From: Martinezella lusitana
GTDB lineage: Bacteria > Pseudomonadota > Alphaproteobacteria > Rhizobiales > Rhizobiaceae
Assembly: GCF_900094565.1 (NCBI RefSeq)
Contig: NZ_FMAF01000011.1
Coordinates: forward strand, 62,001-126,000
Direction of reading: 5' to 3'
Length of the DNA: 64,000 nt
Shown here: positions 42,319-51,168 of the stretch, piece after piece
Position numbering within the stretch: position 1 is the stretch's first letter
How the letters are laid out: every line of letters starts with the position of its first letter
Notes under the pieces: generated by a model
What the model was told of the DNA's origin: nothing
The model's input: only the letters and a program-made list of their open reading frames with translations
Databases searched by the model: none
Translations under genes and position numbers: made by a program

Positions 42319-43341
42319 TTACTCGCTGGTTGGATTGGAATTGAGATAGCTTGCGATCACGTCGACCTCCGTCGCCGAACCGAAAACCAGCGGCGTGCGG
42401 CAATGGTGAGAGGTCGGGATCTTGTCCAGGATGGCGGTCGTGCCGTCGGTGGCCCGCCCCCCGGCCTGCTCCATCAGGAACGCGATCGGATTCGCTTCAT
42501 ACACCAGGCGAAGGCGCCCATTTTCAAAGCCGGGTCGCTTGTCGCCGGCGTAGAAGAACACACCGCCCCTGATCAGGATCCGGTGGAGCTCTCCGACTGC
42601 CGATCCGAGCCAACGCATGTTGAAATCGCGGCCGCGCGTTCCCTCCTTGCCGGTCAGACAATCCTGAAGATACAGGCTCATGGCAGGGTGAAGGTGACGG
42701 TGGTTGGAAGCGTTATATGCAAGCTCGGACGTGTCGCGAGGTATCTGAACCTGCCTTTTGACGATCAGGAACTCGCCGGTTTGGGGATGCATCGTCGCCA
42801 GCAGCACACCCTCACCGACCGAAAAGCCCAAATCGACCGTGTTGCCGAATGAGACATAACCGGCCGCGGCCTGGCGCTTTCCAGGGGTTAAAAAGGGATC
42901 TTCAGCTTCGCAGAAAGGCATGATCGAGAAGATCGTGCCGACGGGCGTGCCCAGCCCGACATTGCCTGAACCGTCGATCGGATCGATTGCGACCGCAAAA
43001 TGCTGGCCATTGAGCATAACTGGCGCGTCGGCCTCCTCGGACAGGACCCTGGCAGCGCCTGCGCGTGCGAGTATTTCGACGAACAACTCGTGCGACGCGA
43101 TGTCGATTGCCTTTTGCGCATCACCGTCGGTATTTGATCCGACAAGGTGGGCCAGATCGCCCTCCAGGGAACCGGCTGCGATGCGTGCGGATAAAAGACA
43201 GGCGGCATCCAACACACCGTTGATTAGAGCCGCCACCCCCTGACGGGACAAATCCTCAGCAGCCCAGGTCGAGAGGTACTCATCGACAGAACCATACTGG
43301 ACGCCCGCTTCGTCATTTCCGGGTGTCGCCGGCGCGCTCAT
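42319..43341 (-). CDS. fbp: Class I fructose-1,6-/sedoheptulose-1,7-bisphosphatase
   Basis: A 340-residue class I FBPase. Metal and substrate motifs include SEEADAPVM, AIDPIDGSGNVGLGTPVGT and the GGVFFYAGDKRPGFENGRLR stretch (quoted in part as GGVFFYAGD). RLVYEANPIAFLMEQAGG is the C-terminal active-site block. It removes the C1 phosphate from fructose or sedoheptulose bisphosphate. The ATG overlaps the transketolase stop (ATGA). The operon order transketolase-FBPase-aldolase is that of cbb operons, but no RuBisCO or phosphoribulokinase is present. Confidence 0.92.
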   Translation of the reverse strand: MSAPATPGNDEAGVQYGSVDEYLSTWAAEDLSRQGVAALINGVLDAACLLSARIAAGSLEGDLAHLVGSNTDGDAQKAIDIASHELFVEILARAGAARVLSEEADAPVMLNGQHFAVAIDPIDGSGNVGLGTPVGTIFSIMPFCEAEDPFLTPGKRQAAAGYVSFGNTVDLGFSVGEGVLLATMHPQTGEFLIVKRQVQIPRDTSELAYNASNHRHLHPAMSLYLQDCLTGKEGTRGRDFNMRWLGSAVGELHRILIRGGVFFYAGDKRPGFENGRLRLVYEANPIAFLMEQAGGRATDGTTAILDKIPTSHHCRTPLVFGSATEVDVIASYLNSNPTSE

Positions 43342-45332
43342 TGCTTGCCCCTTATCCTTGCTAGGGCGCGCGTGACGATTGCGTCACGCGTGATCCCAAA
43401 TTGCTCGTACAGCGTCTCGGCCGGCGCAGACGCTCCGAAGCCGGACATCCCAATCACGTCGTCTTCGCTGTCGACATACCTAGTCCAGCCGAACTTCGAG
43501 AGCGCTTCCACGGCAATGCGCGGCGCGTTGCCGAGGACCGAGCTGCGGTAATCCTTGGGCTGCTGTTCGAAGAGATCCCAGCTCGGCATCGAGACGACAG
43601 CGGCGGGAACGTTTCTCGCCTCAAGCTCGTCGGCAGCCTGGATCGCAAGCGCGACTTCCGTTCCAGTGGCGATGATTGTGACGGCACGTTCGCTGCTCGC
43701 TTCCCGCAGCACATAGGCTCCCCGTGCGCAGCGATTGATGCCGTCACGCTGGGCGCGCAGTTGCGGGACATTCTGCCGCGAGAGCGCCAAAACCGACGGC
43801 GTGTTCTTGCTGGTTATTGCAAGATCCCAGCATTCCAGCGTCTCGATGGTGTCGGCCGGCCGGAATACATGCAAGTTCGGCATTGCCCTGAGGCTGGCAA
43901 GATGCTCGACCGGCTGGTGCGTCGGACCGTCTTCGCCAAGACCGATCGAGTCATGCGTCATCACGAAGATAGAGCGGACGCCCATCAGAGCCGCCACACG
44001 AATGGCATTGCGGCAATAATCCGAGAAGACGAGGAACGTGCCACCATAGGGTATGACGCCGCCGTGAGCCGCCATACCGTTCATCGCGGCGGCCATGGCA
44101 AACTCTCTAACGCCATAGCTGACATACCGCCCGCTTGCAGCGGCGGTGAAATCGCTGTCGACGGCCGGAACCCGGGTCAAGTTTGAGTGGGTGAGGTCAG
44201 CGGACCCGCCGATCATTTCCGGAAGCAGCTCCGTCAGCGCTTCCAGTGCGATCTGGCTTGCCTTACGCGTTGCCACTGATTGCGGCTTGTCGAGCAGCTT
44301 TGCCTTGGCGGCGTTGACCGCTTCCTCATATCGCGCTGGCAATGAGCCGGCGGTGCGGCGTTCAAACTCACTTCTGACATCTGCGCCCGCTGCTTCGAGC
44401 CGCGCTTGCCAGTCCTTGCGCGCCTTGGCGCCCTTCGCGCCGACTTCGCGCCAAGTTTTGAGGATTGGAGCAGGAATCTCGAAAGTGTCCGCCGTCCAGC
44501 CATAGACTGCCTTCGTCGCGGCGGCTTCGCTGGCGCCGAGCGGTGCACCATGTACGGAGCTTGTTCCTGCCCTTGACGGAGAGCCGTATCCAATGATGGT
44601 TTTCAGGGCTATGAGGGATGGTCTGGATCCTTCCGCCTTCGCCTGCGAGATCGCCGCGTCGATCGCATCCGGATCATGACCGTCAACGCGCTGCGTGTGC
44701 CATCCGTAGGCGTCGAACCTCGCGAGCACATCTTCCGAAAACGCGATTGCGGTCGAGCCGTCGATGGTGATGGAGTTGTCGTCGTAAAGGACGATCAACT
44801 TGCCGAGCTGCAGGTGGCCGGCCAGCGAAGCAGCTTCCTGACCAACACCTTCCATGAGACACCCATCTCCACAGAAAACGTAGGTCCGGTGATCGACAAG
44901 CGCTGCGCCAAATTCGGTTGATAGGCGCCGCTCCGCGATAGCCATTCCGACAGCCGACGCGATCCCCTGTCCGAGCGGCCCGGTGGTCGTCTCGACGCCA
45001 GCGGTGTGCCCGTATTCGGGATGACCTGGCGTTTTGGAGCCCCATTGGCGGAAGTTGCGAACCTGCTCAATCGTCATGTCTTCGTACCCGGTGAGGTGCA
45101 GAAGGCTGTAGAGCAGCATCGAGCCATGGCCGTTCGACAGGACGAAACGATCGCGGTCCGGCCAGCCAGGTTCGCTTGAATCGAACTTGAGGTGCCGGCC
45201 GAACAGCACCGCCGCCGCATCAGCCATGCCCATGGGCATTCCGGGGTGCCCGGACTTTGCGGCCTCAACCGCGTCGATCGACAGGACACGGATAGCGTTC
45301 GCGAGATCGCGGATCGAAACTGCTGCTGTCAA
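43338..45332 (-). CDS. tkt: Transketolase
   Basis: A 664-residue thiamine-diphosphate enzyme. The ThDP motif is GDGCLMEGVGQEAASLAG with NSITIDG. The N-terminal substrate His region is SGHPGMPMGMADAA. The pyrimidine domain has IFVMTHDSIGLGEDGPTHQP. I prefer the TTG at 45332 because GGGAGGA precedes it closely; the ATG at 45347 lies upstream of that Shine-Dalgarno sequence. It would convert sedoheptulose 7-phosphate plus glyceraldehyde 3-phosphate to pentose phosphates. It heads the leftward operon and is preceded by operator C. Confidence 0.93.
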   Translation of the reverse strand: MTAAVSIRDLANAIRVLSIDAVEAAKSGHPGMPMGMADAAAVLFGRHLKFDSSEPGWPDRDRFVLSNGHGSMLLYSLLHLTGYEDMTIEQVRNFRQWGSKTPGHPEYGHTAGVETTTGPLGQGIASAVGMAIAERRLSTEFGAALVDHRTYVFCGDGCLMEGVGQEAASLAGHLQLGKLIVLYDDNSITIDGSTAIAFSEDVLARFDAYGWHTQRVDGHDPDAIDAAISQAKAEGSRPSLIALKTIIGYGSPSRAGTSSVHGAPLGASEAAATKAVYGWTADTFEIPAPILKTWREVGAKGAKARKDWQARLEAAGADVRSEFERRTAGSLPARYEEAVNAAKAKLLDKPQSVATRKASQIALEALTELLPEMIGGSADLTHSNLTRVPAVDSDFTAAASGRYVSYGVREFAMAAAMNGMAAHGGVIPYGGTFLVFSDYCRNAIRVAALMGVRSIFVMTHDSIGLGEDGPTHQPVEHLASLRAMPNLHVFRPADTIETLECWDLAITSKNTPSVLALSRQNVPQLRAQRDGINRCARGAYVLREASSERAVTIIATGTEVALAIQAADELEARNVPAAVVSMPSWDLFEQQPKDYRSSVLGNAPRIAVEALSKFGWTRYVDSEDDVIGMSGFGASAPAETLYEQFGITRDAIVTRALARIRGKQ

Positions 45333-45467
45333 TTCTTCCTCCCTCATAAACCGCGACTAATGTGGCGCACTTTTCTGGATATCACAATATCGAAACACAA
45401 AATAACGTATTATATACGACAAACATAACAATATCACATTCCGCTGCAAAAAGTCTGCCCATCGACA

Positions 45468-45488
45468 TCATACCTCATACCTTATACC
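45468..45488 (+). promoter_or_regulatory. Operator C of the GGTATRA regulon
   Basis: Three exact tandem 7-mers: TCATACC, TCATACC, TTATACC. The site lies 136 bases upstream of the transketolase start and about 300 upstream of the rightward binding-protein gene. Confidence 0.8.
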
Positions 45489-45734
45489 TCTCTATTTGCG
45501 CAATAGCTTTTATTTGACTACCGCGTCGATCGGGAGCCGTAAGGATCGTTCCGGGTCGATTTCATGGGGGCGGTCTGCCTCGATCCGTTTGGTGGCAAAC
45601 GGACAAGACGACCACCGTGATGAATACCGCGTTGGGCACTCACGGTGGTTGAAACCATCCCAAATGCGGGATGCTCAATTCGGCTCGCCGATGTTTCCCG
45701 ACATTTCTTCAGTTGACAGCTTTTACAAATGCAT

Positions 45735-45748
45735 TAACGTATACGTTA
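45735..45748 (+). promoter_or_regulatory. Palindromic operator TAACGTATACGTTA
   Basis: A perfect 14-bp palindrome with the NGTATACN core common to FCD-type GntR operators. It lies 44 bases upstream of the binding-protein start at 45792. The GntR gene at 50446 in the same operon is the natural candidate to bind it. Confidence 0.65.
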
Positions 45749-45791
45749 TTGAATTCGAGGAACTCAATAGGCCTTAAAGGGAGGAACCGAA

Positions 45792-46922
45792 ATGCCTATG
45801 ACGATGCGCAAGTCCCTACAGATGATCGCCCTTGCCACTGCCCTCGGCGGCAGCGCTGCCTATGCGCCGAGCGCCTTCGCGATCGATGTCGATAAACAGA
45901 TCAAGGATATTGAAAGTCACCCGGCAAGCGGGCCCAACGGCGAAAAAGCGACCCTCGCGAGCGACCTGAAGCTATCCGCCGAAGAGATCGAAAAGATCAA
46001 GGCGAAGCATGCCAAAGCGGCCATTGTGATGCACTACACGGCGTCTGACTGGGCCAAGGCCCAGATGGCCGGGCAAAAGAAGGCCCTGGAAGAGCTCGGC
46101 GTCGAAATCGTTGCGACGACTGATGCTGGATATCGCGCGGAGCAGCAAGTTTCAGACATCGAAAGCGTCATGGCGCTCAAACCTGACGTCATGATCACCG
46201 TTCCCGCCGAGCAGTCAGCCACGGCCGCAGCATACAAGAAAGCTGCTGCCGCTGGCATTAAGATCATCTTCCTTGACCAGACCGGCGCCGGGATGAAGGC
46301 TGGCAAAGACTATGTGAGCCTCGTCTCTTCCGACAACCGCGGGATGGGAAAGGTCGCCGCACTGCTCATGGCCAAGGCGCTCGACGGCAAGGGCGAAATC
46401 GGTCTCATCCCGCATGCGTCCGACCTTTTTGCCACCAAAGAACGCGTGGTCGGCTTCAAGGAAGCGATCAAGGATTATCCGGATATCAAGATCGTCCAGG
46501 AGACCGGTGTCGGAGGCCCTGATTTCTCAAGCGAATCCGAGCGCGTCGCCTCCGCAATGCTGACGGCCCACCCCAACCTCAATGGCATCTGGGCCGTGTG
46601 GGACGTTCCAACAGAAGGCGTCCTGTCAGCGGCGCGCGCAGCGGGCGCGTCCAAGAGCCTCGTCATCACCACTTGCGACCTTGGCGTCAACATCTCGATC
46701 GACATGGCTAAGAAGGGTTACGTCAAGGCAACCGGATCCCAGCGTCCGTACGGCGCCGGTTATGCCGAGGGCATCCTTGCCGGATACGCCCTACTCGGAA
46801 AGGACGCACCTCCCTACGTCGTGCTCCCGGCCCTTGCGGTGACCCGCGATAACCTGATCGAGGCGTGGCCGCAGTCGAACGGCGACCAGGCACCGAAGAT
46901 TCTCACCGACGCAATGAACTAA
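45792..46922 (+). CDS. Periplasmic sugar-binding protein of ABC transporter
   Basis: A 376-residue binding protein with a clear signal peptide (MRKSLQMIALATALGG, cleavage near PSAFAID). A lysine- and glutamate-rich linker follows (ASDLKLSAEEIEKIKAKHAK), then the periplasmic binding fold (AAIVMHYTASDWAKAQ, PDVMITVPAEQSATAAAY). GGGAGG lies before the ATG. It is the first gene of the rightward operon, which encodes sugar-acid enzymes. The ligand may be a C4-C6 sugar or sugar acid. Confidence 0.92.
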   Translation: MPMTMRKSLQMIALATALGGSAAYAPSAFAIDVDKQIKDIESHPASGPNGEKATLASDLKLSAEEIEKIKAKHAKAAIVMHYTASDWAKAQMAGQKKALEELGVEIVATTDAGYRAEQQVSDIESVMALKPDVMITVPAEQSATAAAYKKAAAAGIKIIFLDQTGAGMKAGKDYVSLVSSDNRGMGKVAALLMAKALDGKGEIGLIPHASDLFATKERVVGFKEAIKDYPDIKIVQETGVGGPDFSSESERVASAMLTAHPNLNGIWAVWDVPTEGVLSAARAAGASKSLVITTCDLGVNISIDMAKKGYVKATGSQRPYGAGYAEGILAGYALLGKDAPPYVVLPALAVTRDNLIEAWPQSNGDQAPKILTDAMN

Positions 46923-46930
46923 CGGTGCGC

Positions 46931-46952
46931 GGGAGCGGCTCCGGCCGCTCCC
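46931..46952 (+). other. Intercistronic hairpin between binding-protein and ATPase genes
   Basis: A perfect 9-bp stem GGGAGCGGC/GCCGCTCCC with a four-base loop, eight bases after the binding-protein stop. There is no T-run. It is the same architecture as in the other three CUT2 operons of this window. Confidence 0.65.
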
Positions 46953-46976
46953 CGTCCCCAGCGGCGGACAACGACC

Positions 46977-48560
46977 ATGAACACTCAAGCAGTCACCGAA
47001 ACCCTCGCCGCCGTCAGGATGCGCGACGTGAGGAAATCGTTTGGCGGCGTGCACGCATTGCGCGGTGTCAGCCTGACGATCCAACCCGGGACAATCCATG
47101 CGCTGGTCGGCGAAAATGGCGCCGGCAAGTCTACGCTGTTGAAGATCCTGCAGGGCGTGGTCACACCCACGGAGGGATCCATCGAGGTTTTTGGCGAACA
47201 CATGTCGTCAAGCTCTCCGGAGAATTCCCGCAGGCTCGGCATTGAGATGATCTTCCAGGACCTCAGCCTGATCCCCACCCTCACGGTCGCCCAGAACATT
47301 TTCCTCAACCGGGAGCCCCGCCGCCTGTCGATCTTGGTCGACGAGCGCAGGGAAATCGCACAGGCAGCCGAGATCATCGGCCAACTCAACCTCAGGGTTG
47401 ATCCGAGGACGCCTGTTTTTGAACTCAGCCCCGGCCAGGCCCAGCTGACCGAGATCGCCAAGGCCATCCACCAGGACGCCAGGATCCTTATCCTTGACGA
47501 ACCAACCTCGTCGCTGAGCGCACAGGAAGCCGACACTCTGTTCGGCATGTTGAAGAAGCTCACTGCGGCGGGAACAGCCGTGATCTACGTTTCCCATCGC
47601 ATGACCGAGATCATGACGATCGCCGACGAGATTACAATTCTGCGTGACGGTCAGAACGTGACCTCCGGGAAGACATCCGAATTCACGCTCGACTCGATCG
47701 TGCAGCACATGGTCGGCAAGCGTGTCACCGGTTTCCAATACCAGGCGCGCGCCATTGATCGCAGCGGCAAACCCGCGCTGAGCGTACGTGGCCTTTCGGG
47801 CCCTTCGGGAAAACCCAGCGATGTCAGCTTCGACGTTCACAGGGGCGAGATTGTGGGAATAGCAGGCCTCATGGGCGCTGGCCGGAGCGAGCTTGCCCGC
47901 CTTCTTTTCGGCGTCGATAAGAAAACTGCGGGAACCGTAGAACTCGGCGACACTGCCGTTGAGTTCAAGTCACCTTCGGATGCGATCAAGGCTGGCATTG
48001 TGCTTGTTCCGGAGAGCCGCCACGAGGAAGGTCTGGTTGTCGAGCACAGCGTCGGCGACAATCTTGGACTGCCGCAGATCGGTCAGCTCGTCCGCGGTCC
48101 CTTCATCGACCGTCGACGCGAGGGAACACTGACCTCCGATCTCATCAAGCAACTGAGGATCAAGACGCCGTCCGCTGACAACAAGGTCAGGAACCTTTCC
48201 GGCGGCAACCAGCAGAAGATCGTTATTGCCAAATGGCTAGCGATTGATCCTTCGGTTGTCATTCTCGACGAACCAACAGCAGGCGTAGACATCGGTTCAA
48301 AGGCCGAGATCGTTGAACTCATTCGGAGCGTCGCCTCCTCCGGAAAGTCCGTCATCGTCATCTCGTCGGAACCAGCCGAGCTTCTGGCAACAAGCGACCG
48401 CATCCTGGTCATGAACAACGGACGTCTCGCGCGCGAAATCGAGCGCGACGAAATCGAAAGCTGGGCCACGATTGCCGGCGACGAAACTCAATCTCCGCTG
48501 ATCCGCACCGAACTCGGTCTGCAGGTCGCGATTCAGAAGGCAACCCAAAATGTCCACTGA
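46977..48560 (+). CDS. CUT2-family sugar ABC transporter ATP-binding protein
   Basis: A 527-residue double ATPase. Domain 1 has GENGAGKS, signature LSPGQAQ and LILDEPTSSL. Domain 2 has GLMGAGRSE, signature LSGGNQQKI and VILDEPTAGVD. A tail of about 25 residues extends past the second domain. Only a weak ribosome site precedes the ATG, suggesting lower expression than the binding protein. It overlaps the permease gene by 11 bases. Confidence 0.93.
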   Translation: MNTQAVTETLAAVRMRDVRKSFGGVHALRGVSLTIQPGTIHALVGENGAGKSTLLKILQGVVTPTEGSIEVFGEHMSSSSPENSRRLGIEMIFQDLSLIPTLTVAQNIFLNREPRRLSILVDERREIAQAAEIIGQLNLRVDPRTPVFELSPGQAQLTEIAKAIHQDARILILDEPTSSLSAQEADTLFGMLKKLTAAGTAVIYVSHRMTEIMTIADEITILRDGQNVTSGKTSEFTLDSIVQHMVGKRVTGFQYQARAIDRSGKPALSVRGLSGPSGKPSDVSFDVHRGEIVGIAGLMGAGRSELARLLFGVDKKTAGTVELGDTAVEFKSPSDAIKAGIVLVPESRHEEGLVVEHSVGDNLGLPQIGQLVRGPFIDRRREGTLTSDLIKQLRIKTPSADNKVRNLSGGNQQKIVIAKWLAIDPSVVILDEPTAGVDIGSKAEIVELIRSVASSGKSVIVISSEPAELLATSDRILVMNNGRLAREIERDEIESWATIAGDETQSPLIRTELGLQVAIQKATQNVH

Positions 48561-49527
48561 AGCCAAGACATTGAACACAGAGACGGATGCAACCCACATG
48601 CGGCCGTGGCACAGCAACTGGCGCGACTACGTCGTCTACATCGGCTTCGTCGTCATCTTCATCGTCTTCGCGATCCTGCTGCAGGATCGCGGATTCCTAT
48701 CTTCAAACAACCTGCTCAACATCCTGCGGCAGACTGCGATCGTCGCCATCGTTTCCATGGCAATGTCGTTCGTACTCTCGGCGGGCGAGATCGACCTCTC
48801 GGTCGGAGCCATAGCCGGACTGTCGTCGGTGGTCGCTGGCCTGGTGCTGAGCAAGTACGGTCTATTCCCCGGCATTCTCGCGGGCTTGACCCTCGGGCTG
48901 CTGGTAGGCGCCGTAAACGGCGGCCTGACTGCCTATCTCAACATCCCGTCGTTCTTGGTGACACTCGGCATGATGGGGATCGCGCGAGGGGTCGGAATGT
49001 GGGTAAGCGGCACTTCGCCTGTTCCAATTATCAACGATACGTTCATTTTCGTCTTTGGTTCCGGTAACATCGGCCCTGTTCCTGTCCTCGTTGTCTGGGT
49101 CGCCGTTCTGGGCACGATCGCCCATATCGCGCTCCGAAAGACACCGTTCGGCCGCAAGGTCATGTCGGCAGGCGGAAACTCGGTCGCAGCTCGCTACAGC
49201 GGCGTCGATGTCCGGAAAATCAAGTTCCAGGTGCTGCTACTGACGGGGATGGCCGCTGCGATCGCTGGCATGCTCTATGCTGGACGCCTGCAGTCTGGAC
49301 GCTTCCAGCTTGGCGAAGGCGATGAGCTGTCTGTCATTGCAGCCGTGGTTCTCGGCGGTACCAGCCTATTCGGCGGACGCGGCACCGTGATCGGTTCCAT
49401 CGTCGGTGCCCTGCTCATCGGTGTCATCAACAACGGTCTTATTCTTGGCGGCCTCGACTACAGCCAGCAGCTCATCGCGCGCGGAATGCTCATCATCCTG
49501 GCTGTGGCGGTCGGCCGAAGCCGCTAA
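48550..49527 (+). CDS. CUT2-family sugar ABC transporter permease
   Basis: A 325-residue RbsC-type permease with SAGEIDLSVGAIAGLSSVV and AAVVLGGTSLFGGRGTVIG as family marks and about eight to ten membrane helices. A charged, hydrophilic N-terminus of about 30 residues precedes the first helix. It overlaps the ATPase gene by 11 bases and is followed 29 bases later by the epimerase gene. Confidence 0.94.
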   Translation: MSTEAKTLNTETDATHMRPWHSNWRDYVVYIGFVVIFIVFAILLQDRGFLSSNNLLNILRQTAIVAIVSMAMSFVLSAGEIDLSVGAIAGLSSVVAGLVLSKYGLFPGILAGLTLGLLVGAVNGGLTAYLNIPSFLVTLGMMGIARGVGMWVSGTSPVPIINDTFIFVFGSGNIGPVPVLVVWVAVLGTIAHIALRKTPFGRKVMSAGGNSVAARYSGVDVRKIKFQVLLLTGMAAAIAGMLYAGRLQSGRFQLGEGDELSVIAAVVLGGTSLFGGRGTVIGSIVGALLIGVINNGLILGGLDYSQQLIARGMLIILAVAVGRSR

Positions 49528-49556
49528 CCTGGAAGGTTCTACGGAGGTATTACGAT

Positions 49557-50417
49557 ATGAGAGTTTTAGTCACAGGCGGCAGCGGCAAACTGGGTAGAGC
49601 CACGATCAAGCATCTGGTTGAGAGCGGCCACGACGTCATCAACGCGGATACGATCGCTCCGCCAGAAAACCTCTGCCCCTTCGTCAGGGTCGATTTCGAG
49701 GATATGCGCGCCACGATCGAGGCGATCAGTGGCTTTGATTGGGACCACAATCGCAACACTGAAGCCGTCGTCCATCTGGCCGCTGTGCCGATGCCGGGGC
49801 GCGTTGCTCCTGCGGATGTTTTCCGGGTCAACACCATTTCGACGTTCAATGTTTTCGAGTCATGCCGCTTGCTCGGCATCAAGAACATCGTGTGGGCGTC
49901 GAGCGAGACCCTGCTCGGCATTCCTTACGAGATCAAGCCTGACTATCTGCCGGCGGACGAGAATTATCAGTCGCGCCCGGAAACCTCCTATTCCCTCTCG
50001 AAGCATCTCGGCGAGGAGATGGCAAAGCAGTATTGCCGCTGGGACAGCGAGCTCAAGATCGTTTGCCTACGCTTCTCCAACGTTATGGACGAGAGCGAGT
50101 ATGCGGACTTCCCGGCCTTCGAGCAGAACCCGGGCAGCAGACGCTTCAACCTTTGGACCTATATCGACGCCCGCGACGGGGCACAGGCGATCCGTCGCTC
50201 GCTCGAGTGGAGCGGCAAAGGTGCCGAGGTGTTCATCATCGCAAACGACGATGGGGTCATGACCACCTCCAACGAGGAACTCGTCAGGAGGTGGTATCCG
50301 GGGGTCCCGTTCAAGAAGCAGATCGGGAACAACGAAACCTTGCTGTCGATCGACAAAGCAAAGAGCGTTCTCGGATACCAGCCTGAACATAGCTGGCGAA
50401 AATATGTAGGCTCCTGA
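49557..50417 (+). CDS. NAD-dependent epimerase/dehydratase (extended SDR)
   Basis: A 286-residue extended SDR. The cofactor loop is VLVTGGSGKLGRATIKHL, the catalytic Thr/Ser region is IVWASSETLLG and the Tyr/Lys is YSLSKHLGEE. The C-terminus reads SVLGYQPEHSWRKYV, intact. Relatives include uronate and tetronate dehydrogenases (for example DenD-type D-erythronate dehydrogenase). In this operon a sugar-acid or sugar dehydrogenase is more likely than a nucleotide-sugar epimerase. A paralogue at 56831 has a damaged end. Confidence 0.85.
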   Translation: MRVLVTGGSGKLGRATIKHLVESGHDVINADTIAPPENLCPFVRVDFEDMRATIEAISGFDWDHNRNTEAVVHLAAVPMPGRVAPADVFRVNTISTFNVFESCRLLGIKNIVWASSETLLGIPYEIKPDYLPADENYQSRPETSYSLSKHLGEEMAKQYCRWDSELKIVCLRFSNVMDESEYADFPAFEQNPGSRRFNLWTYIDARDGAQAIRRSLEWSGKGAEVFIIANDDGVMTTSNEELVRRWYPGVPFKKQIGNNETLLSIDKAKSVLGYQPEHSWRKYVGS

Positions 50418-50445
50418 GAAATCAGCCAGCTTGAAGGGAAAGAAA

Positions 50446-51156
50446 ATGCCGACCAGGAAACAGACAGCACCGGTCTCAGAGATCAAAGAGGACGCCTTCG
50501 CGAAAACAATGACCGCGACAGCGCACCTTCGGTTGCGCCAGCTCATCCTGGATAACAAGTGGGCGCCCGGTTACCAGGCGACCGAACAGGAAGTCGCGTC
50601 CCAGTTGGGGATGAGCCGGACGCCCGTAAGGGAGGCGCTCATGCGCCTCCAGCAGGACGGACTTGTCTCGGTGATCCCGAGGCACGGAATGCGGGTTCTG
50701 CCGATTTCTATTTCTGACATGAAGGAAATTTACGAAATCCTGACGTCGCTCGAGAGTACGGCTGCAGAGCTTGCCGCCAGCCGCCAGCTTTCCGAGGATC
50801 AACTCCGGGGTCTCGAAAAGGCGACGGCCGACATGGACCATGCGCTTTCACAAGATAATTTGGAGCGCTGGGCGCAGGCGGACGCAAGATTTCATGAGCA
50901 ACTGCTCGACCTTGGCGGCAACCAGATGCTCAAGTCGGTCGTCCTCAATTTCATCGACCGCGCACATCGCGTCAGGATGGTGACGCTGAAGATGCGTCCC
51001 AAGCCGGTTAACTCAACCCGCGAACATGCAGAACTCGTGCAAGCAATCCGCGAAGGCGACCGCGAAAAAGCAAGAAACATTCACAAGGCGCACCGCGAGC
51101 GGGCAGGCAAGGAACTGCTCGACCTTCTCGAGCGCCTCGGCCTCAACCACCTCTAG
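50446..51156 (+). CDS. GntR-family regulator (FadR/FCD)
   Basis: A 236-residue FCD-type regulator. The helix-turn-helix is EQEVASQLGMSRTPVREALM followed by RLQQDGLVSVIPRHGMRV. The FCD domain has ADARFHEQLLDLGGN and NSTREHAELVQAI as likely metal-ligand helices. The ATG at 50446 is preceded by AAGGGA; the frame also runs back to a TTG at 50431. It lies inside the rightward operon and probably represses it through the palindrome at 45735. Confidence 0.9.
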   Translation: MPTRKQTAPVSEIKEDAFAKTMTATAHLRLRQLILDNKWAPGYQATEQEVASQLGMSRTPVREALMRLQQDGLVSVIPRHGMRVLPISISDMKEIYEILTSLESTAAELAASRQLSEDQLRGLEKATADMDHALSQDNLERWAQADARFHEQLLDLGGNQMLKSVVLNFIDRAHRVRMVTLKMRPKPVNSTREHAELVQAIREGDREKARNIHKAHRERAGKELLDLLERLGLNHL

Positions 51157-51168
51157 GACAGGTTTCAA

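Larger units (their letters stand above)
45333..45791 (+). promoter_or_regulatory. Divergent control region between transketolase and transporter operons
   Basis: It is strongly AT-rich around 45360-45440. It contains operator C (45468-45488) and a 14-bp palindrome TAACGTATACGTTA (45735-45748), and a related AACGTATTATATACG stretch near 45405. No gene is visible. The two operator types suggest that two regulators meet here. Confidence 0.65.

Noticed and set aside
41719..42852. Plus-strand open frame opposite aldolase and FBPase
   Set aside because: Shadow of two conserved enzymes; no ribosome site or motif.
29682..45332. A Calvin-Benson CO2-fixation cluster (RuBisCO family gene with transketolase, FBPase and aldolase)
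   Set aside because: No small subunit, phosphoribulokinase or CbbR is present, and the RuBisCO-like protein lacks several catalytic residues. The C4 isomerases explain the cbb-like enzymes better.
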